DNA from: Pisaster brevispinus
Lineage: Eukaryota; Echinodermata; Asteroidea; Forcipulatida; Asteriidae
Direction of reading: 5' to 3'
DNA length: 64,000 nucleotides
Assembly: GCA_023634235.1 (NCBI GenBank)
Contig: JAMKCF010000020.1
Location: 9,982,001 to 10,046,000 of the forward strand
In this document: positions 46,901 through 51,790 of the stretch, one piece after another
Position numbering within the stretch: position 1 is the stretch's first letter
How the letters are laid out: every line of letters starts with the position of its first letter
Program-made: the position numbers and the translations under genes
The notes under the pieces: model-generated
Told to the model about the DNA's origin: nothing
The model's database searches: none
The model's input: only the letters and a program-made list of their open reading frames with translations

Positions 46901-49900
46901 ACCATACAAACTTACTTGGTAAAGAGCACTGCAGAGCTGTTGATATTATAAAGCGTTGCCTGAAACAACACCCTTTGAAGTAATGTAGTTTTAAAGAAAG
47001 AGATAATTTTTCAATTAATTTTTCTTCTGAGGGAAAGGATTCAGGCATGAAGGCTTTCTCAGGCGTCTGAAACCACACAGTTCTATGCAACAGAGGTGGT
47101 TTTCTGTCATTATTTTCTTGCAACTTTGATGACCAATTGAGGTCAAATTTTCACAGGTTTGTTATTGTATGCGTATGTTGGGATACACCAATTGAGGACA
47201 CTGGTCTTTCACAGTTACCAAAAGTATACCTGTCTTTAAAGTCTGATCAACCCAAAATTAAAGTTAAAATTGCTTGTTTTGGCGAAAATATAGTGGGTTT
47301 TTTTTAAAGACAAAAATTTGGCTAGAAGAGAATTTAAACCTGTGACCTCCAGACAGTTTCAGTCAGATTTCATTGAATCCCATTCTATTCAATTTTTCTG
47401 TTGCTCGCTGAAATTTTGCTTCAGAGTGAAATGTACTCAATCTGTTTCCCTTGTCATTTATTATCTGATATTCTTATAAAACATGATTGGTAATTGTCGA
47501 ATAAATAAAATTGATTTTATTTTGAATCTGCTCATATTTGGAATAACAAGGAGGCAACAGAGGCCATAAACTCTCTCGCCTTGTCCTTGGCCTGGGTGCC
47601 CCTTACACATTTTCCCTCAGACTTTAAGATTTTCCAATGGAAGTGCTCTTTTGCAAAATGAAAACATCCTTGCTCTCTCAAAGATAAAACTCCTGAAAGC
47701 TTACTTTTTCAGAAACTTGAAGACATAGACCTGTTCCAGTAAGCAAACAATTGTATAATACCAATATAAAAAGCACTTAGGTATTCAAGTGCAATCCAAA
47801 TAATTATCAAGAAGATTTGGATAGTGCCTGTGCACGTTCACCATGGATTTCTATTGCTGCTTTACTTACCTGTTCACATAAACCAGCAGGAAGTTAGCTT
47901 GTCTTACTATAGGATTAACCAAATATTTTGCTGAAGATAAAGTTTATTCTTATTCTGCAAAGGATCTCCAGTGGTCGCTGTATTAGTAACCCTTGTGACA
48001 CTTCAAGACAACTATCAGAATGAAGACTAGTAAGTAACCTCATTGGTATGGAGCTATTTATAGAGCTATTTAACTCTCACAAATTTTCAAGAAATTCAGT
48101 TCAGCATGGGGTCATCCACTACCATACCTTCCAAAAACCCATGGCAGAAGTTGAATGCACTGGGGTAGTTGGTCCACCTTGAAAATCTCATTACAAATTC
48201 TTTGGTTGGTAGCCCCATGTAGCCGAGGCTCAGGAGCGGGGCTTCAGAGCGATTCTGCTGCTCATCATCGACTATTCATAACAACCAGGGTATCTGAAAA
48301 ACTCAAATTTAAGACTTTTTAAGACCCTTTCATTGCTACACTTAACGAAATTTAAGCCCAAAAATAAGTGAATAAACCGGGAGAAATAGCTTCATTTGCT
48401 CACATTTTAGGCTACTTTTCGTACACACTTTTTTACACAGCAGGGTTTTTAAGCATGGCAGTGGAAATACAAGGAGGTAGGCCCCTACATCAAACAACTA
48501 ACAGTTGGTGGGGATTATTTTCACCGAAAGAATTTCTTTTTACAGAAGCTTTTCTGGAAACGAATTTTTACAGGTGATGCTGTTTCAAAACGAAAAGCTA
48601 ATAAAGAATTTTGCAAATGCCACAGATGTACACAATCATGTAACTTGCTGATGGCTGATGGATGTGAGATAACGTGAGCCAGAAAATAATCCATTGTTAA
48701 TTTTTATGTAACTACAACTTGTCATTTGCGGTTGTTTTGTGTGTGTTTAAAACCGTAAGCTTATTACTTTCTTTAATCTATAAAAAAAATAGCTATTTAA
48801 AATTGAAATCTAAATTTTCGGGTCAAATGTGTGTAGTTTACATGTGTTACAAAAATTGTTTACATAAATTTTCCCAACGTTTTTGATGGGTAAAATCATT
48901 GTCTGCACAAGTGCGAGCAATTCCAAAGAGCAATATAGCTTTGTATCAGTGTTTTGCTGGTTATTTCATTTAACATAACTCCTCCCTTCTGACCATTGCT
49001 GTATTATTAAGTTGCCAGTAACAACAGCAGCGGCATGGGACTTTAAACATTTGAACAGCCTTTCATTGGGTCTCCTTCTGTTTTTACCTCCATGGATTAA
49101 GCTGGTCGTTGTCCAGAGCACTTGCAGATTTTCTATTTCTGAGTGGTCCTCTTCTGGCCCCTCATTCCTAAGTACATTCTGACATTGATTAACTTTGTTG
49201 ATTGTTCAGCTATTATAGTACAGCACGTTTGGGTGTAAGATAGCACCATTGTACCTGGAAGCTTACCTTCAGTTGTCCCATCAACTTTTTCCATTTGATG
49301 AACTGCCATGTTGTAGACAAAATTGCCCAGAAATGCACTTTATTTTGAGTTTTAGAAACTGTCCCCTAGAGTGCACTTTAATGGTAGATTTAGTTATTCA
49401 ATAAATGCAAGCTCATCAAAATGTGCTTCATCCCGTTGGCTGTTGACCCCTTTTCACCAACATCACACACAGTTTTTCTGCCACACTCGCCATATTGGGA
49501 GTCAAATTGTGCGTAAACATTATCTTAAGCGTGTAAATGCTGCTTTGCCAACTTCAATGCACACTACACTGTATAGCACACAGGGTTATTGATTCAAAAA
49601 AAGGTGCAACTGTGGTTCGAAATCAGCCTACGCCCTGAGCATTAGGATAAGGTTGTCATGCAGTTCCCTAAAGGGTTTTGTAACCTTTTGGTGTTTCACC
49701 CACCACTTGAAAACAGTTTGTATCATCTTCTCTACAAAGTTACCAATATGTTGTATGTATATTCGGTTTGCGGTAAACACCATACACCATGTGTTTATAT
49801 ACTTTGCTGTGTAGGTTTGTCCTTTGGGAACTAGGTCTTGCTTTATTCTACTGCCGCTGAGTAGGTATTGGAATTCGGGAGTCTACATAGTTTCTAGTAC

Positions 49901-51594
49901 AGCAATTTGTATCTATTGGTCTCATTTCCAGAGCAACAAAATCGATAAATAATTTCTGTTATACACTCTATCTGCTCTTTAAGCCTTTTTGACATGTACT
50001 TCCGTGGTATGTGAACATACAGAAGGTTCCACTCGATGTTCCTTCTGTACGCACCTTCACTCGCAGCACCTGCTTTGCCACATCTTCTCACCCGTTCACT
50101 GTATTTGTTTCAAAGGCCAATATAGTGGGATATTCAAATAGCGTTTCCCTCCTTACTGCTGCACTGTTGAACTCCCTACCTCCGGATCTTGCTTTCCACC
50201 ATCTTGCAATCTGTTCCAATTTAAGAGGAATTCAAACAAATCTCTTCTCTCTCTTCAAATTGTCATAATTTTTCTTGCTGCCTTGACCATGAGTGGCCCT
50301 TTGGCTTTGTGTTGGGCAGTTTTTTGTTAAAAAAAAATAACAAAGGTCTTATGAATTGACTGTGTTGCTGTTTTTTGTCTTTCTTTCTTCTCCAACTGCA
50401 GTTGTTTGATCACCTTTGGTCTACCAATGTACCTGGGTCTCGTTACACCTATGGTTCTCCTTCTCATCATCAACATCTTCTTCTTCCTCCTGACCATACA
50501 CAGCCTCCTCAAGGTCCAAGAGGTGTCTAGTGTCCGGCAGATTGCCAAACGCCTCCAGAATGCGGTTGGTGTCTCGGCCCTCATGAGCCTGAGCTGGTGT
50601 TTCGGATTTCTGGTTATGGAAACAAGCACGCCCACTTACGAAGCCATCTTCTGTACTGTCAGCTCAGTGCAGGTGATATGATATTTTTATTATTATTTAT
50701 CTCAATGGTAACAAAATACAACAATGCCTGAAAGGCGGATTTCATTACTGTAGCTTGGAAGCGTGAGGAAACCTGTTAACAAGGGTGATTGCTAAAAACC
50801 AGAACTACCATAATAAAAACATTCTCTTCCAGCAAAAATGATAAATGTTGTAGCTTGGAAGCCTGAGAAAACCTGTGAACAAGGGTGCTTGTATGACCCA
50901 GAACCACTAGGGTAAACCCCTACTCTTCCAGCAAACATGACAATCACTGTAGCCCAGAAGGCTGAGGAATCCTGTAGACAACAGTGCTTGCTATGACCCA
51001 GAAACACTAGGGTAAACCCCTACTCTTCCAGCAAACTTATTAATCACTGTAGCCAGGAAGCCTGATCAGGAATCCTGTAAACACGGGTGCTTGCTGTGAC
51101 CCAGAAACTGACCTTCTAGACTCCTACTATTTCAGGAAAAATAATAATAATAATTACTGTAGCTTGTCAGGAGCCTGAGAAAATCTGTAAACAAGGTTAC
51201 TATAACCAAGAATAACCAGGGTGAACCTCTAATCTCCAAGCAAACATAATAATCACTGTTACTTATAAGGAGCCTTAGAAACCCTGTAAACAAGGTGCTT
51301 GCTTTGACCCAGAAACACCAGGGTATAATATTCCAGCAACACTTTTGATAACTTTGTAGAGAAACTTTAGAACTACTGATCTTGTTTTATCCTTCAATTG
51401 TTTTTCTGTTGTGGTTTGTTTTTAAGGCGGTGTTTGTATGCATCATGTGTTGTGTTCAACAAGAAGAGGTTTGCCGCAGTGTTGCGTCCAGGTTCAAGTG
51501 TGCATGCTGTGCAATGATGCGAAGCCCAGCCAGAGCTCCATTACCATCCATACACTGCTCTCCATCCAGTCAGGATGTGTTTACACCTCTATAA
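19821..51594 (+). CDS. SRCR(x8)-HormR-7TM receptor gene, 17 exons, 1,313 aa (whole span)
   Basis: Predicted type I entry, multi-domain cell-surface receptor. Joined exons: 19821-19929, 22512-22844, 23882-24205, 24859-25200, 26620-26952, 29161-29499, 33015-33374, 39276-39599, 42050-42403, 43426-43542, 43855-43961, 44844-44968, 45239-45344, 46636-46798, 47963-48029, 50402-50672, 51427-51594. They total 3,942 nt and keep one frame. All introns are GT-AG. Order: signal peptide (1-36), SRCR 1-8 (37-939), HormR (940-1014), TM1-TM7 (about 1028-1275), short Cys-rich tail. Seen: canonical SRCR and family B helix motifs. Known: group A SRCR domains bind ligands in scavenger receptors; adhesion GPCRs usually carry a GAIN/GPS module before TM1. 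Odd: that module is missing here, and only 14 residues separate the HormR exon end from TM1. Inference: a pattern-recognition-like ectodomain that signals through G proteins without GPS cleavage. Exon joins are by eye, without transcript evidence. Confidence 0.82.
20095..20252 (+). repeat. repeat family C, copy 1
   Basis: Shares long words with copies at 33722-34262, 34465-35020 and 35062-35222: gtggacctgagaacaaaaga, ccatgtggacttacacac-like text, and gaatgtccacagagtg near the end. The inverted words gtggac/gtccac suggest a foldable element. No ends with target duplications were resolved. Confidence 0.6.
20895..20915 (-). repeat. Helitron-like terminal hairpin candidate 1
   Basis: Perfect 8-bp stem gttcgggc/gcccgaac with a 5-base loop, next to taattagg on its left. 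Read on the minus strand, the hairpin is followed at once by CACCTAAT, i.e. a CTRR-T-like end. The 400 bp to its right are AT-rich with gacgtcat words, like the sequence to the right of the hairpin at 35620-35640. Confidence 0.4.
21949..22279. repeat. foldback element with a 25-bp perfect hairpin, in intron 1
   Basis: The right part is a perfect palindrome: 22220-22244 (gtgtgcccggtaaaagggcg...) pairs with 22255-22279 around a 10-base loop. A direct copy of the same arm starts at 21949, with a partial one near 21981 (ctggtaaaaggacgtaag). The unit therefore looks like a terminal inverted repeat element whose right end has a duplicated inverted arm. It lies 233 bp upstream of the SRCR1 acceptor. 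Confidence 0.65.
22512..22844 (+). CDS. receptor exon 2: SRCR domain 1
   Basis: 111 codons, phase 1 at both ends (acceptor aactgtgtag, donor gcag|gtaagt). Group A SRCR fold: starts VRLVNGQTPYEGRLEV, then WGTVC (C2), VVCRQLGYP (C3), HVSC (C5), SSIDQC (C6), GGC (C7), DVGVSC (C8). All six group A cysteines are present. Extracellular ligand-binding module in this family. Confidence 0.92.
22870..23262 (-). repeat. SINE family A, nearly full length, minus orientation, in intron 2
   Basis: Read in reverse: a tRNA-like head with B box gggttcgagtccc, then cacttaaccattattgcttt, a cgtgtgttgtgtaatgcatg block, and an AT-rich tail toward 22870. It is the same family as 46170-46595 and 33838-34230. Confidence 0.7.
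23882..24205 (+). CDS. receptor exon 3: SRCR domain 2
   Basis: 108 codons, phase 1-1 (acceptor cttgtttgtag, donor actg|gtaagt). VRLVNGTTTHEGRVEVY, WGTIC, VVCRQLGYPSA, VEC, SLAEC, QYC and DAGVTC give the six group A cysteines. An additional cysteine (FKCQW) sits on the strand before WGTIC, as in domains 4, 5 and 7. Several N-glycosylation sites are present (NGT, NES). Confidence 0.92.
24580..24765. repeat. GACTC/GAGTC-rich low-complexity tract, intron 4
   Basis: Irregular repetition of gactc, gagtc and gactt words (tttgactctcgagtctcaat, ttgactcagacttgac). It resembles 42665-42800 and, in composition, the 43-bp minisatellite at 29570-31210. No fixed period could be set. Confidence 0.5.
24859..25200 (+). 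CDS. receptor exon 4: SRCR domain 3
   Basis: 114 codons, phase 1-1 (acceptor ttttaaacag, donor acca|gtgagt). VLVRLVNGSTPYEGRVELY, WGTIC, VVCRQLGYPAATQAW, VTC, SSIAEC, QRC and AAVRC: complete group A set. The domain is followed by an acidic linker (GEEHHIIEETQT) before the next module. Confidence 0.92.
25985..26340 (+). repeat. repeat family D, plus copy, with CA microsatellite at its left edge
   Basis: Words such as gtactgctattgttgttcta, aaagaattcccttgtggggc and ctattgtccctcttttgttt reappear as reverse complements at 34290-34450 and 35395-35515. The CA tract at about 25962-25996 corresponds to the GT tract at 35515-35536. The two copies therefore face each other across about 8-9 kb of the gene. 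Confidence 0.6.
26620..26952 (+). CDS. receptor exon 5: SRCR domain 4, lacking the C2-C7 cysteine pair
   Basis: 111 codons, phase 1-1 (acceptor tctattccacag, donor cccc|gtaagt). VPVRLVNGAGPHEGRVEVF and VICRQLGFPSAY mark the fold. C3 (VIC), C5 (MIC), C6 (DQC) and C8 (GVIC) are present. The usual WGTxC reads WGTLSG and the late C7 site reads RGASHFHDVG, so both partners of one disulfide are absent together. It also has the extra FYRCFW cysteine. The intact frame and splice sites argue for a functional, altered domain rather than decay. Confidence 0.9.
28061..28401. mobile_element. TIR element E, copy 1, 341 bp, 6-bp TSD tataag (intron 5)
   Basis: Ends caggcatgcaact and agttgcatgcctg are exact inverted complements. 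The six bases tataag precede 28061 and follow 28401. It is almost identical to 41251-41593 apart from A/T run lengths. No transposase is encoded. Ends beginning CAGGCATGC and 6-bp duplications could fit hAT-like or Dada-like elements; the superfamily is not settled. Confidence 0.85.
29161..29499 (+). CDS. receptor exon 6: SRCR domain 5
   Basis: 113 codons, phase 1-1 (acceptor ccattttttag, donor caag|gtgagt). APVRIVNGNTPDEGRVEIY, WGTIC, VICRQLGYPSATHAW, KAC, NIIHC, DIC and DVGVTC give all six cysteines. It also has the additional YHQCYW cysteine. A Ser/Asn-rich tail (KRIGLNSPSQ) leads to the next exon. Confidence 0.92.
29570..31860. repeat. 43-bp minisatellite, about 36 homogeneous units plus decayed edges (intron 6)
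   Basis: Unit words: gagtccatctcctcagtgtt, then gagtctgatcaagtcctcat and gtt. The core from about 29660 to 31195 is nearly invariant; units differ mainly at two sites (ccatctc/ccaactc and tgttgag/tgtagag). Two consecutive six-unit (258-bp) blocks starting near 29838 and 30096 have the same variant order, and units 19-30 alternate in two-unit (86-bp) steps. Toward 31860 and before 29650 the units decay and vary in length. Not a CRISPR array: there are no unique spacers. Confidence 0.95.
31879..32556. mobile_element. 678-bp foldback MITE between TTAA sites, with three internal hairpins (intron 6)
   Basis: Flanked by TTAA at 31875-31878 and 32557-32560. Ends agggacacaccggc and gctggtgtgcccct are inverted complements at 12 of 14 positions. 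Internal hairpins: 32206-32273 (cactgatctctata arms), 32289-32316 (13-bp stem ccatagagcaagg, 2-base loop) and 32345-32398 (19-bp stem starting cgtaaccaataactgttt). TTAA duplication suggests piggyBac or Kolobok type; no transposase is encoded. Confidence 0.7.
33015..33374 (+). CDS. receptor exon 7: SRCR domain 6
   Basis: 120 codons, phase 1-1 (acceptor atgttttgcag, donor catg|gtaggt). VRLVNGTSPYEGRLEVYY, WGAVC, VICRQLHYPPATQAW, VTC, SIDQC, DNC and EVGVTC: complete set. The usual glycine of CRQLG is His here. The longest inter-domain tail (SKASELHNILSHASPSH) follows. Confidence 0.92.
33722..34262 (+). repeat. repeat family C, copy 2, split by a SINE
   Basis: The left part (33722-33835, gtggacctgagaacaaaagt ... 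cagtgttgaaatt) and the right part (34230-34262, aggaatgttcacagagtg) are continuous in copies 1 and 4. The gap is filled by the minus-strand SINE at 33838-34230. Confidence 0.65.
33838..34230 (-). repeat. SINE family A, full length, minus orientation, inserted in repeat C
   Basis: Begins with an (aat)n tract (the SINE tail in reverse) and ends with the tRNA-like head: B box complement gggactcgaaccca and A box complement ccgctcggcca. The order matches 46170-46595 throughout. It is nested within repeat C. Confidence 0.8.
34290..34450 (-). repeat. repeat family D, minus copy, part 1
   Basis: Contains aaacaaaagagggacaatag and aatgggagctgttgccaaaa, the complements of words at about 26180-26240. 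Part 2 lies at 35255-35515. Confidence 0.5.
34465..35020 (+). repeat. repeat family C, copy 3, split by a Harbinger-type MITE
   Basis: The left part ends ...gtggactta (34526) and the right part resumes cacacatccacacagtg after 34921. Joined, they match copies 1 and 4, with the TTA duplicated by the insertion. Confidence 0.7.
34527..34918. mobile_element. 392-bp MITE with TTA target duplication (Harbinger-type), rich in GTTAACTTACCGG words
   Basis: Ends agccacgttcgcattggact(t) and (a)agtccaatgcgaacgcggct are inverted complements with one mismatch over 21 bases. TTA flanks both ends (34524-34526, 34919-34921). The interior repeats ggtaacttaac/gttaacttaccgg in both orientations, including a palindromic run at about 34842-34888. 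A 3-bp TWA duplication is the hallmark of PIF/Harbinger. Non-coding. Confidence 0.8.
35062..35222 (+). repeat. repeat family C, copy 4 (uninterrupted)
   Basis: Runs gtgtagacctgagaacaaaa ... cacacgtccacacagtgttt ... aatgtccacagagtgactgc. Together with copy 1 it serves as the empty-site reference for copies 2 and 3. Confidence 0.65.
35255..35536 (-). repeat. repeat family D, minus copy, part 2, with GT microsatellite
   Basis: gccccacaagggaattcttt and tagaacaacaatagcagtac are complements of words at 26030-26080. A (GT)n tract at 35513-35536 lies at the edge matching the CA tract near 25970. Confidence 0.6.
35620..35640 (-). repeat. Helitron-like terminal hairpin candidate 2
   Basis: Perfect 8-bp stem gttccgac/gtcggaac with a 5-base loop, preceded by taattagc. 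It has the same stem length, loop length and neighbour as 20895-20915, but four stem pairs differ in a compensatory way. On the minus strand it is followed by AGCTAAT. The AT-rich 650 bp to the right, with gacgtcacaatgacgtc, may be the element body. Confidence 0.4.
36373..36663 (+). other. unrecognised ORF in intron 7, probably not coding
   Basis: A 96-codon frame rich in Arg (RYQQRERRKIERRVWDDVAR), in the large intron between SRCR 6 and 7. It has no homology I recognise and no splice signals that would join the host frame. Listed only because its composition is unlike the surrounding AT-rich DNA. Confidence 0.2.
37050..37150. repeat. 18-bp tandem repeat ataattcgtttcgaattc
   Basis: About six units, each nearly self-complementary (ttcgaa cores), with a/g variation in ttcRaattc. 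Confidence 0.75.
37311..37449. repeat. short tandem repeat, unit about 50 bp (acttgtgagacctgtg...)
   Basis: cttgtgagacctgtgatttg, then gctttacgtactaaattgtg, recur two to three times. The same phrase (gtgagaccc/acttgtgagacct) also precedes each of the three MITE copies that follow, so this repeat forms the left flank of the triplicated unit. Confidence 0.6.
37450..38190. mobile_element. MITE family 'GCTTACCG', copies B, C and D in tandem
   Basis: Three head-to-tail copies start at about 37450, 37749 and 38047, i.e. at 298-299 bp steps. The step includes not only the MITE but also about 45 bp of flank (catttaaatgaggg ... ttgtgagacc), so the array arose by tandem duplication of the locus, not by three insertions. 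Copy D is truncated after about 145 bp at cgtaactaggcaatt. Confidence 0.8.
38585..38905. repeat. 127-bp tandem repeat, about 2.5 units
   Basis: Words gattgaacttgggttaccgt, catgttgacctttact and ggtcaaccggaagtgggacc recur at about 127-bp steps. The third unit breaks off after acttgggttgaa. Confidence 0.7.
39276..39599 (+). CDS. receptor exon 8: SRCR domain 7
   Basis: 108 codons, phase 1-1 (acceptor cagctgcag after a pyrimidine-rich tract, donor ccag|gtgtga). VRLTGGQTPNEGGVEVF, WGRIC, VVCRQLGYPSATQAW, VQC, SSIEQC, LRC and DAGVTC give the six cysteines, plus the extra FYKCSW cysteine. An alternative AG five bases upstream would break the frame, so 39276 is preferred. Confidence 0.9.
39790..40105 (-). 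repeat. SINE (family A relative), minus orientation, intron 9
   Basis: Reverse-oriented tRNA-like head at about 40030-40100 (B box complement gggattcgatccca), then cacttgtgcccttgagcaag and aggcatttaaccataatt-like text. The body is shared in inverse with 16960-17225. Confidence 0.6.
41251..41593. mobile_element. TIR element E, copy 2, 343 bp, 6-bp TSD ttcacg (intron 9)
   Basis: Same ends and interior as 28061-28401. The six bases ttcacg lie on both sides (41245-41250, 41594-41599). Differences from copy 1 are nearly all in A/T runs, so both insertions are recent. Confidence 0.87.
42050..42403 (+). CDS. receptor exon 9: SRCR domain 8, lacking the C2-C7 cysteine pair
   Basis: 118 codons, phase 1-1 (acceptor tttccttacag, donor ttgg|gtaata). 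VPVRLANSSFPYEGRVELF and IVCRQLGYPSALKAW mark the fold. C3 (IVC), C5 (LSC), C6 (DKC) and C8 (GVTC) are present. The WGTxC site reads WGVLFAE, and the C7 region (NNHLPFKTFTTYSS) has no cysteine. As in domain 4, one disulfide is lost as a pair. The donor is weaker than the others (gtaata). This is the last SRCR module before HormR. Confidence 0.88.
42665..42800. repeat. GACTC-rich low-complexity tract, intron 10
   Basis: Irregular gactc/ggactt words (atgactcatgagtcgtactc, ggacttggacttgggttt). Composition is like 24580-24765; there is no clear period. Confidence 0.45.
43426..43542 (+). CDS. receptor exon 10: HormR domain, first half
   Basis: 39 codons, phase 1-1 (acceptor tttacaaag, donor aaag|gtcagc, a weak donor but forced by an in-frame stop 15 bp later). 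Reads GTCGTATSNDTDFGMLTWPA, then ATAGETVSSVEGCPLTSI: the C...W(P)..T..GETV...CP pattern of adhesion-type hormone-receptor domains. The split codon joins SRCR8 without a shift. Confidence 0.82.
43680..43830 (+). repeat. tRNA-like SINE family B copy, just upstream of exon 11
   Basis: tRNA-like head ttgctcagttggcagagcac with anticodon-loop-like acgttaatcc, followed by caaccccaatttatttttga and attacccagtcattttcc, which recur at 44527-44680. It ends about 25 bp before the HormR exon acceptor at 43855. Confidence 0.5.
43855..43961 (+). CDS. receptor exon 11: HormR domain, second half
   Basis: Phase 1 start, phase 0 end (acceptor gatccacag, donor gaa|gtgagt). GSPIAVRECLMTDPPRWGNY then TNESCGEVATDDVEE matches the A.R.C....W.....S.C half of HormR. 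With exon 10 it gives four cysteines and two tryptophans, the adhesion-type pattern rather than the six-cysteine hormone-binding type of secretin receptors. The next coding exon is TM1. Confidence 0.85.
43962..44340 (+). repeat. run of donor-like AAGTGAGT words downstream of exon 11
   Basis: After the true donor (gaa|gtgagtatg) the words ggtgagtaac, aagtgagtgt, aaagtgagag, aagtgagtgtc, aaagtaagtt, aagtgagtat, aagtgagttt and agtgagtatt follow at irregular 20-50 bp steps. It looks like a degenerate tandem repeat whose unit contains a consensus 5' splice site. Confidence 0.55.
44527..44680 (-). repeat. SINE family B copy, minus orientation
   Basis: gggacttgaaccaacgactt and ccggattaacgtaccggcgctc are the complement of a tRNA-like head. 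Flanking words gtttgaacaaagaaaa and acccagtcagtttccctt are shared with 43745-43830 and 51600-51640. Confidence 0.5.
44844..44968 (+). CDS. receptor exon 12: pre-TM1 linker and TM1
   Basis: Phase 0 start (acceptor tttcttctgcag), ends after two codon bases (gcaag|gtaaga). STQLIKTAATPVKK (14-residue linker), then LGFVSQVSCVVSIVAFTVSL, the S..(G/S)C..S...L pattern of family B2 TM1. There is no GPS tripeptide (HL/T-type) or Cys-box upstream in this or the previous exon. Confidence 0.82.
45025..45110 (-). repeat. SINE family B fragment, minus orientation
   Basis: gtgctctactaactgagcta and tcaagccctattgttggtgg are the complement of the A-box half of the tRNA-like head seen at 51625-51720. Confidence 0.45.
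45239..45344 (+). CDS. receptor exon 13: TM2
   Basis: Completes the split codon and ends in phase 0 (acceptor attgctgcag, donor aatg|gtaaat). KLWNTNGKAHHIFIHFSLSV then IALYGIFLGGFN: the H..I..(H/N)..LS......F..G signature of adhesion-family TM2. Confidence 0.85.
46170..46595 (+). repeat. SINE family A, full length, ending 40 bp before exon 14
   Basis: tRNA-derived: A box tggccgagtgg at about 46181, B box ggttcgagccc at about 46240, then a body with ccttgtaaaccattacaagg (itself a hairpin) and a 3' end tactatacaaatacaat with an (att)n tail. It has RNA polymerase III promoter boxes in the gene's own orientation. Its tail directly abuts the acceptor region of the TM3 exon. Confidence 0.85.
46636..46798 (+). 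CDS. receptor exon 14: ECL1, TM3 and start of TM4
   Basis: Phase 0 start (acceptor gtgttaag), phase 1 end (donor tggg|gtgagt). ELEPNCTIVSALLHYFTLTT then IWMTVEV: the C....ALLHYF.L....WM.VE motif is diagnostic for adhesion/secretin TM3, and the Cys is the conserved disulfide partner of ECL2. It ends in LSCLVAWG, the entry to TM4. The acceptor could also be placed one codon later in the same frame (aaggag). Confidence 0.88.
47963..48029 (+). CDS. receptor exon 15: TM4
   Basis: A 67-base exon, too short to stand out as an ORF. Phase 1 start (acceptor ttctgcaaag), ends after two codon bases (acta|gtaagt). With the split Gly it reads GSPVVAVLVTLVTLQDNYQN then EDY: WG.P from the previous exon plus the TM4 helix and the start of ECL2. 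Both phases match their neighbours exactly, which is the main support. Confidence 0.8.
50050..50280 (+). pseudogene. decayed non-LTR retrotransposon (LINE) tail, intron 16
   Basis: The frame reads FTRSTCFATSS ... LLTAALLNSLPPDLAFHHLA ... FSLFKLS, resembling the C-terminal end of CR1/L2/RTE-type reverse transcriptase proteins (SF...A..LWNSLP......F...L...L). It has lost the conserved Trp. No reverse transcriptase core is nearby, as expected for a 5'-truncated copy. Confidence 0.45.
50402..50672 (+). CDS. receptor exon 16: ECL2, TM5 and TM6
   Basis: Completes the split Tyr and ends in phase 0 (acceptor ccaactgcag, donor gcag|gtgata). CLITFGLPMYLGLVTPMVLL then LIINIFFFLLTI (ECL2 Cys, TM5 with P and N), an intracellular loop with RQIAKRLQNAVGVSALMSLS, and WCFGFLVMETS (TM6, W..GF). 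The ECL2 CW pair of most relatives is CL here. Confidence 0.9.
50745..51345. repeat. 100-bp tandem repeat, six degenerate units, intron 17
   Basis: Starts of tgtagcttggaagc/tgtagccaggaagc-like words fall at about 50750, 50850, 50950, 51050, 51160 and 51260. Each unit carries cctgtaaacaagggtgcttg, tgacccagaaacac and ctcttccagcaaac. Units diverge by roughly 10-25 percent by eye. Confidence 0.85.
51427..51594 (+). CDS. receptor exon 17: TM7 and cytoplasmic tail
   Basis: Phase 0 start (acceptor gtttttaag), 55 codons then TAA. AVFVCIMCCVQQEEVCRSVA continues SSVQ from exon 16 to give the TM7/helix 8 pattern of adhesion receptors. The 35-residue tail is rich in Cys (KCACC) and Ser/Pro. A candidate polyadenylation signal (AATAAA, 52364-52369) is 770 bp downstream; nothing closer was found. 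Confidence 0.87.
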   Translation, partial: AVFVCIMCCVQQEEVCRSVASRFKCACCAMMRSPARAPLPSIHCSPSSQDVFTPL

Positions 51595-51599
51595 AAGTC

Positions 51600-51790
51600 A
51601 TTTTGGGGTCGAACAAAGAAAACTTGACTATGTGGGATTTGAACCTGCGATCTCCGGATTAACATTCTGGTGCTCTACCAACTGAGCTATTTACCCCTAT
51701 TGGTGGTGGTCTCTCTATTGTGTCAATACATTTATCACTTAGTAAATAGTCATTTTTTCTGTTGGCTTTTTCAGGGTGTCGGTCAGAAAC
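51600..51790 (-). repeat. SINE family B copy in the 3' flank, minus orientation
   Basis: Its complement is a good tRNA-like head (tagctcagttggtagagcac, B box aggttcaaatccc, at about 51625-51697). The body toward the left includes ttttctttgttcgacc. It begins six bases after the receptor stop codon, so the 3' UTR of the receptor probably contains it. Confidence 0.6.

Noticed and set aside
51625..51700. tRNA gene on the minus strand
   Set aside because: It has A- and B-box-like words and a partial cloverleaf, but the same head with body occurs at 43.7, 44.5 and 45.0 kb in decayed form, so it is a SINE head.
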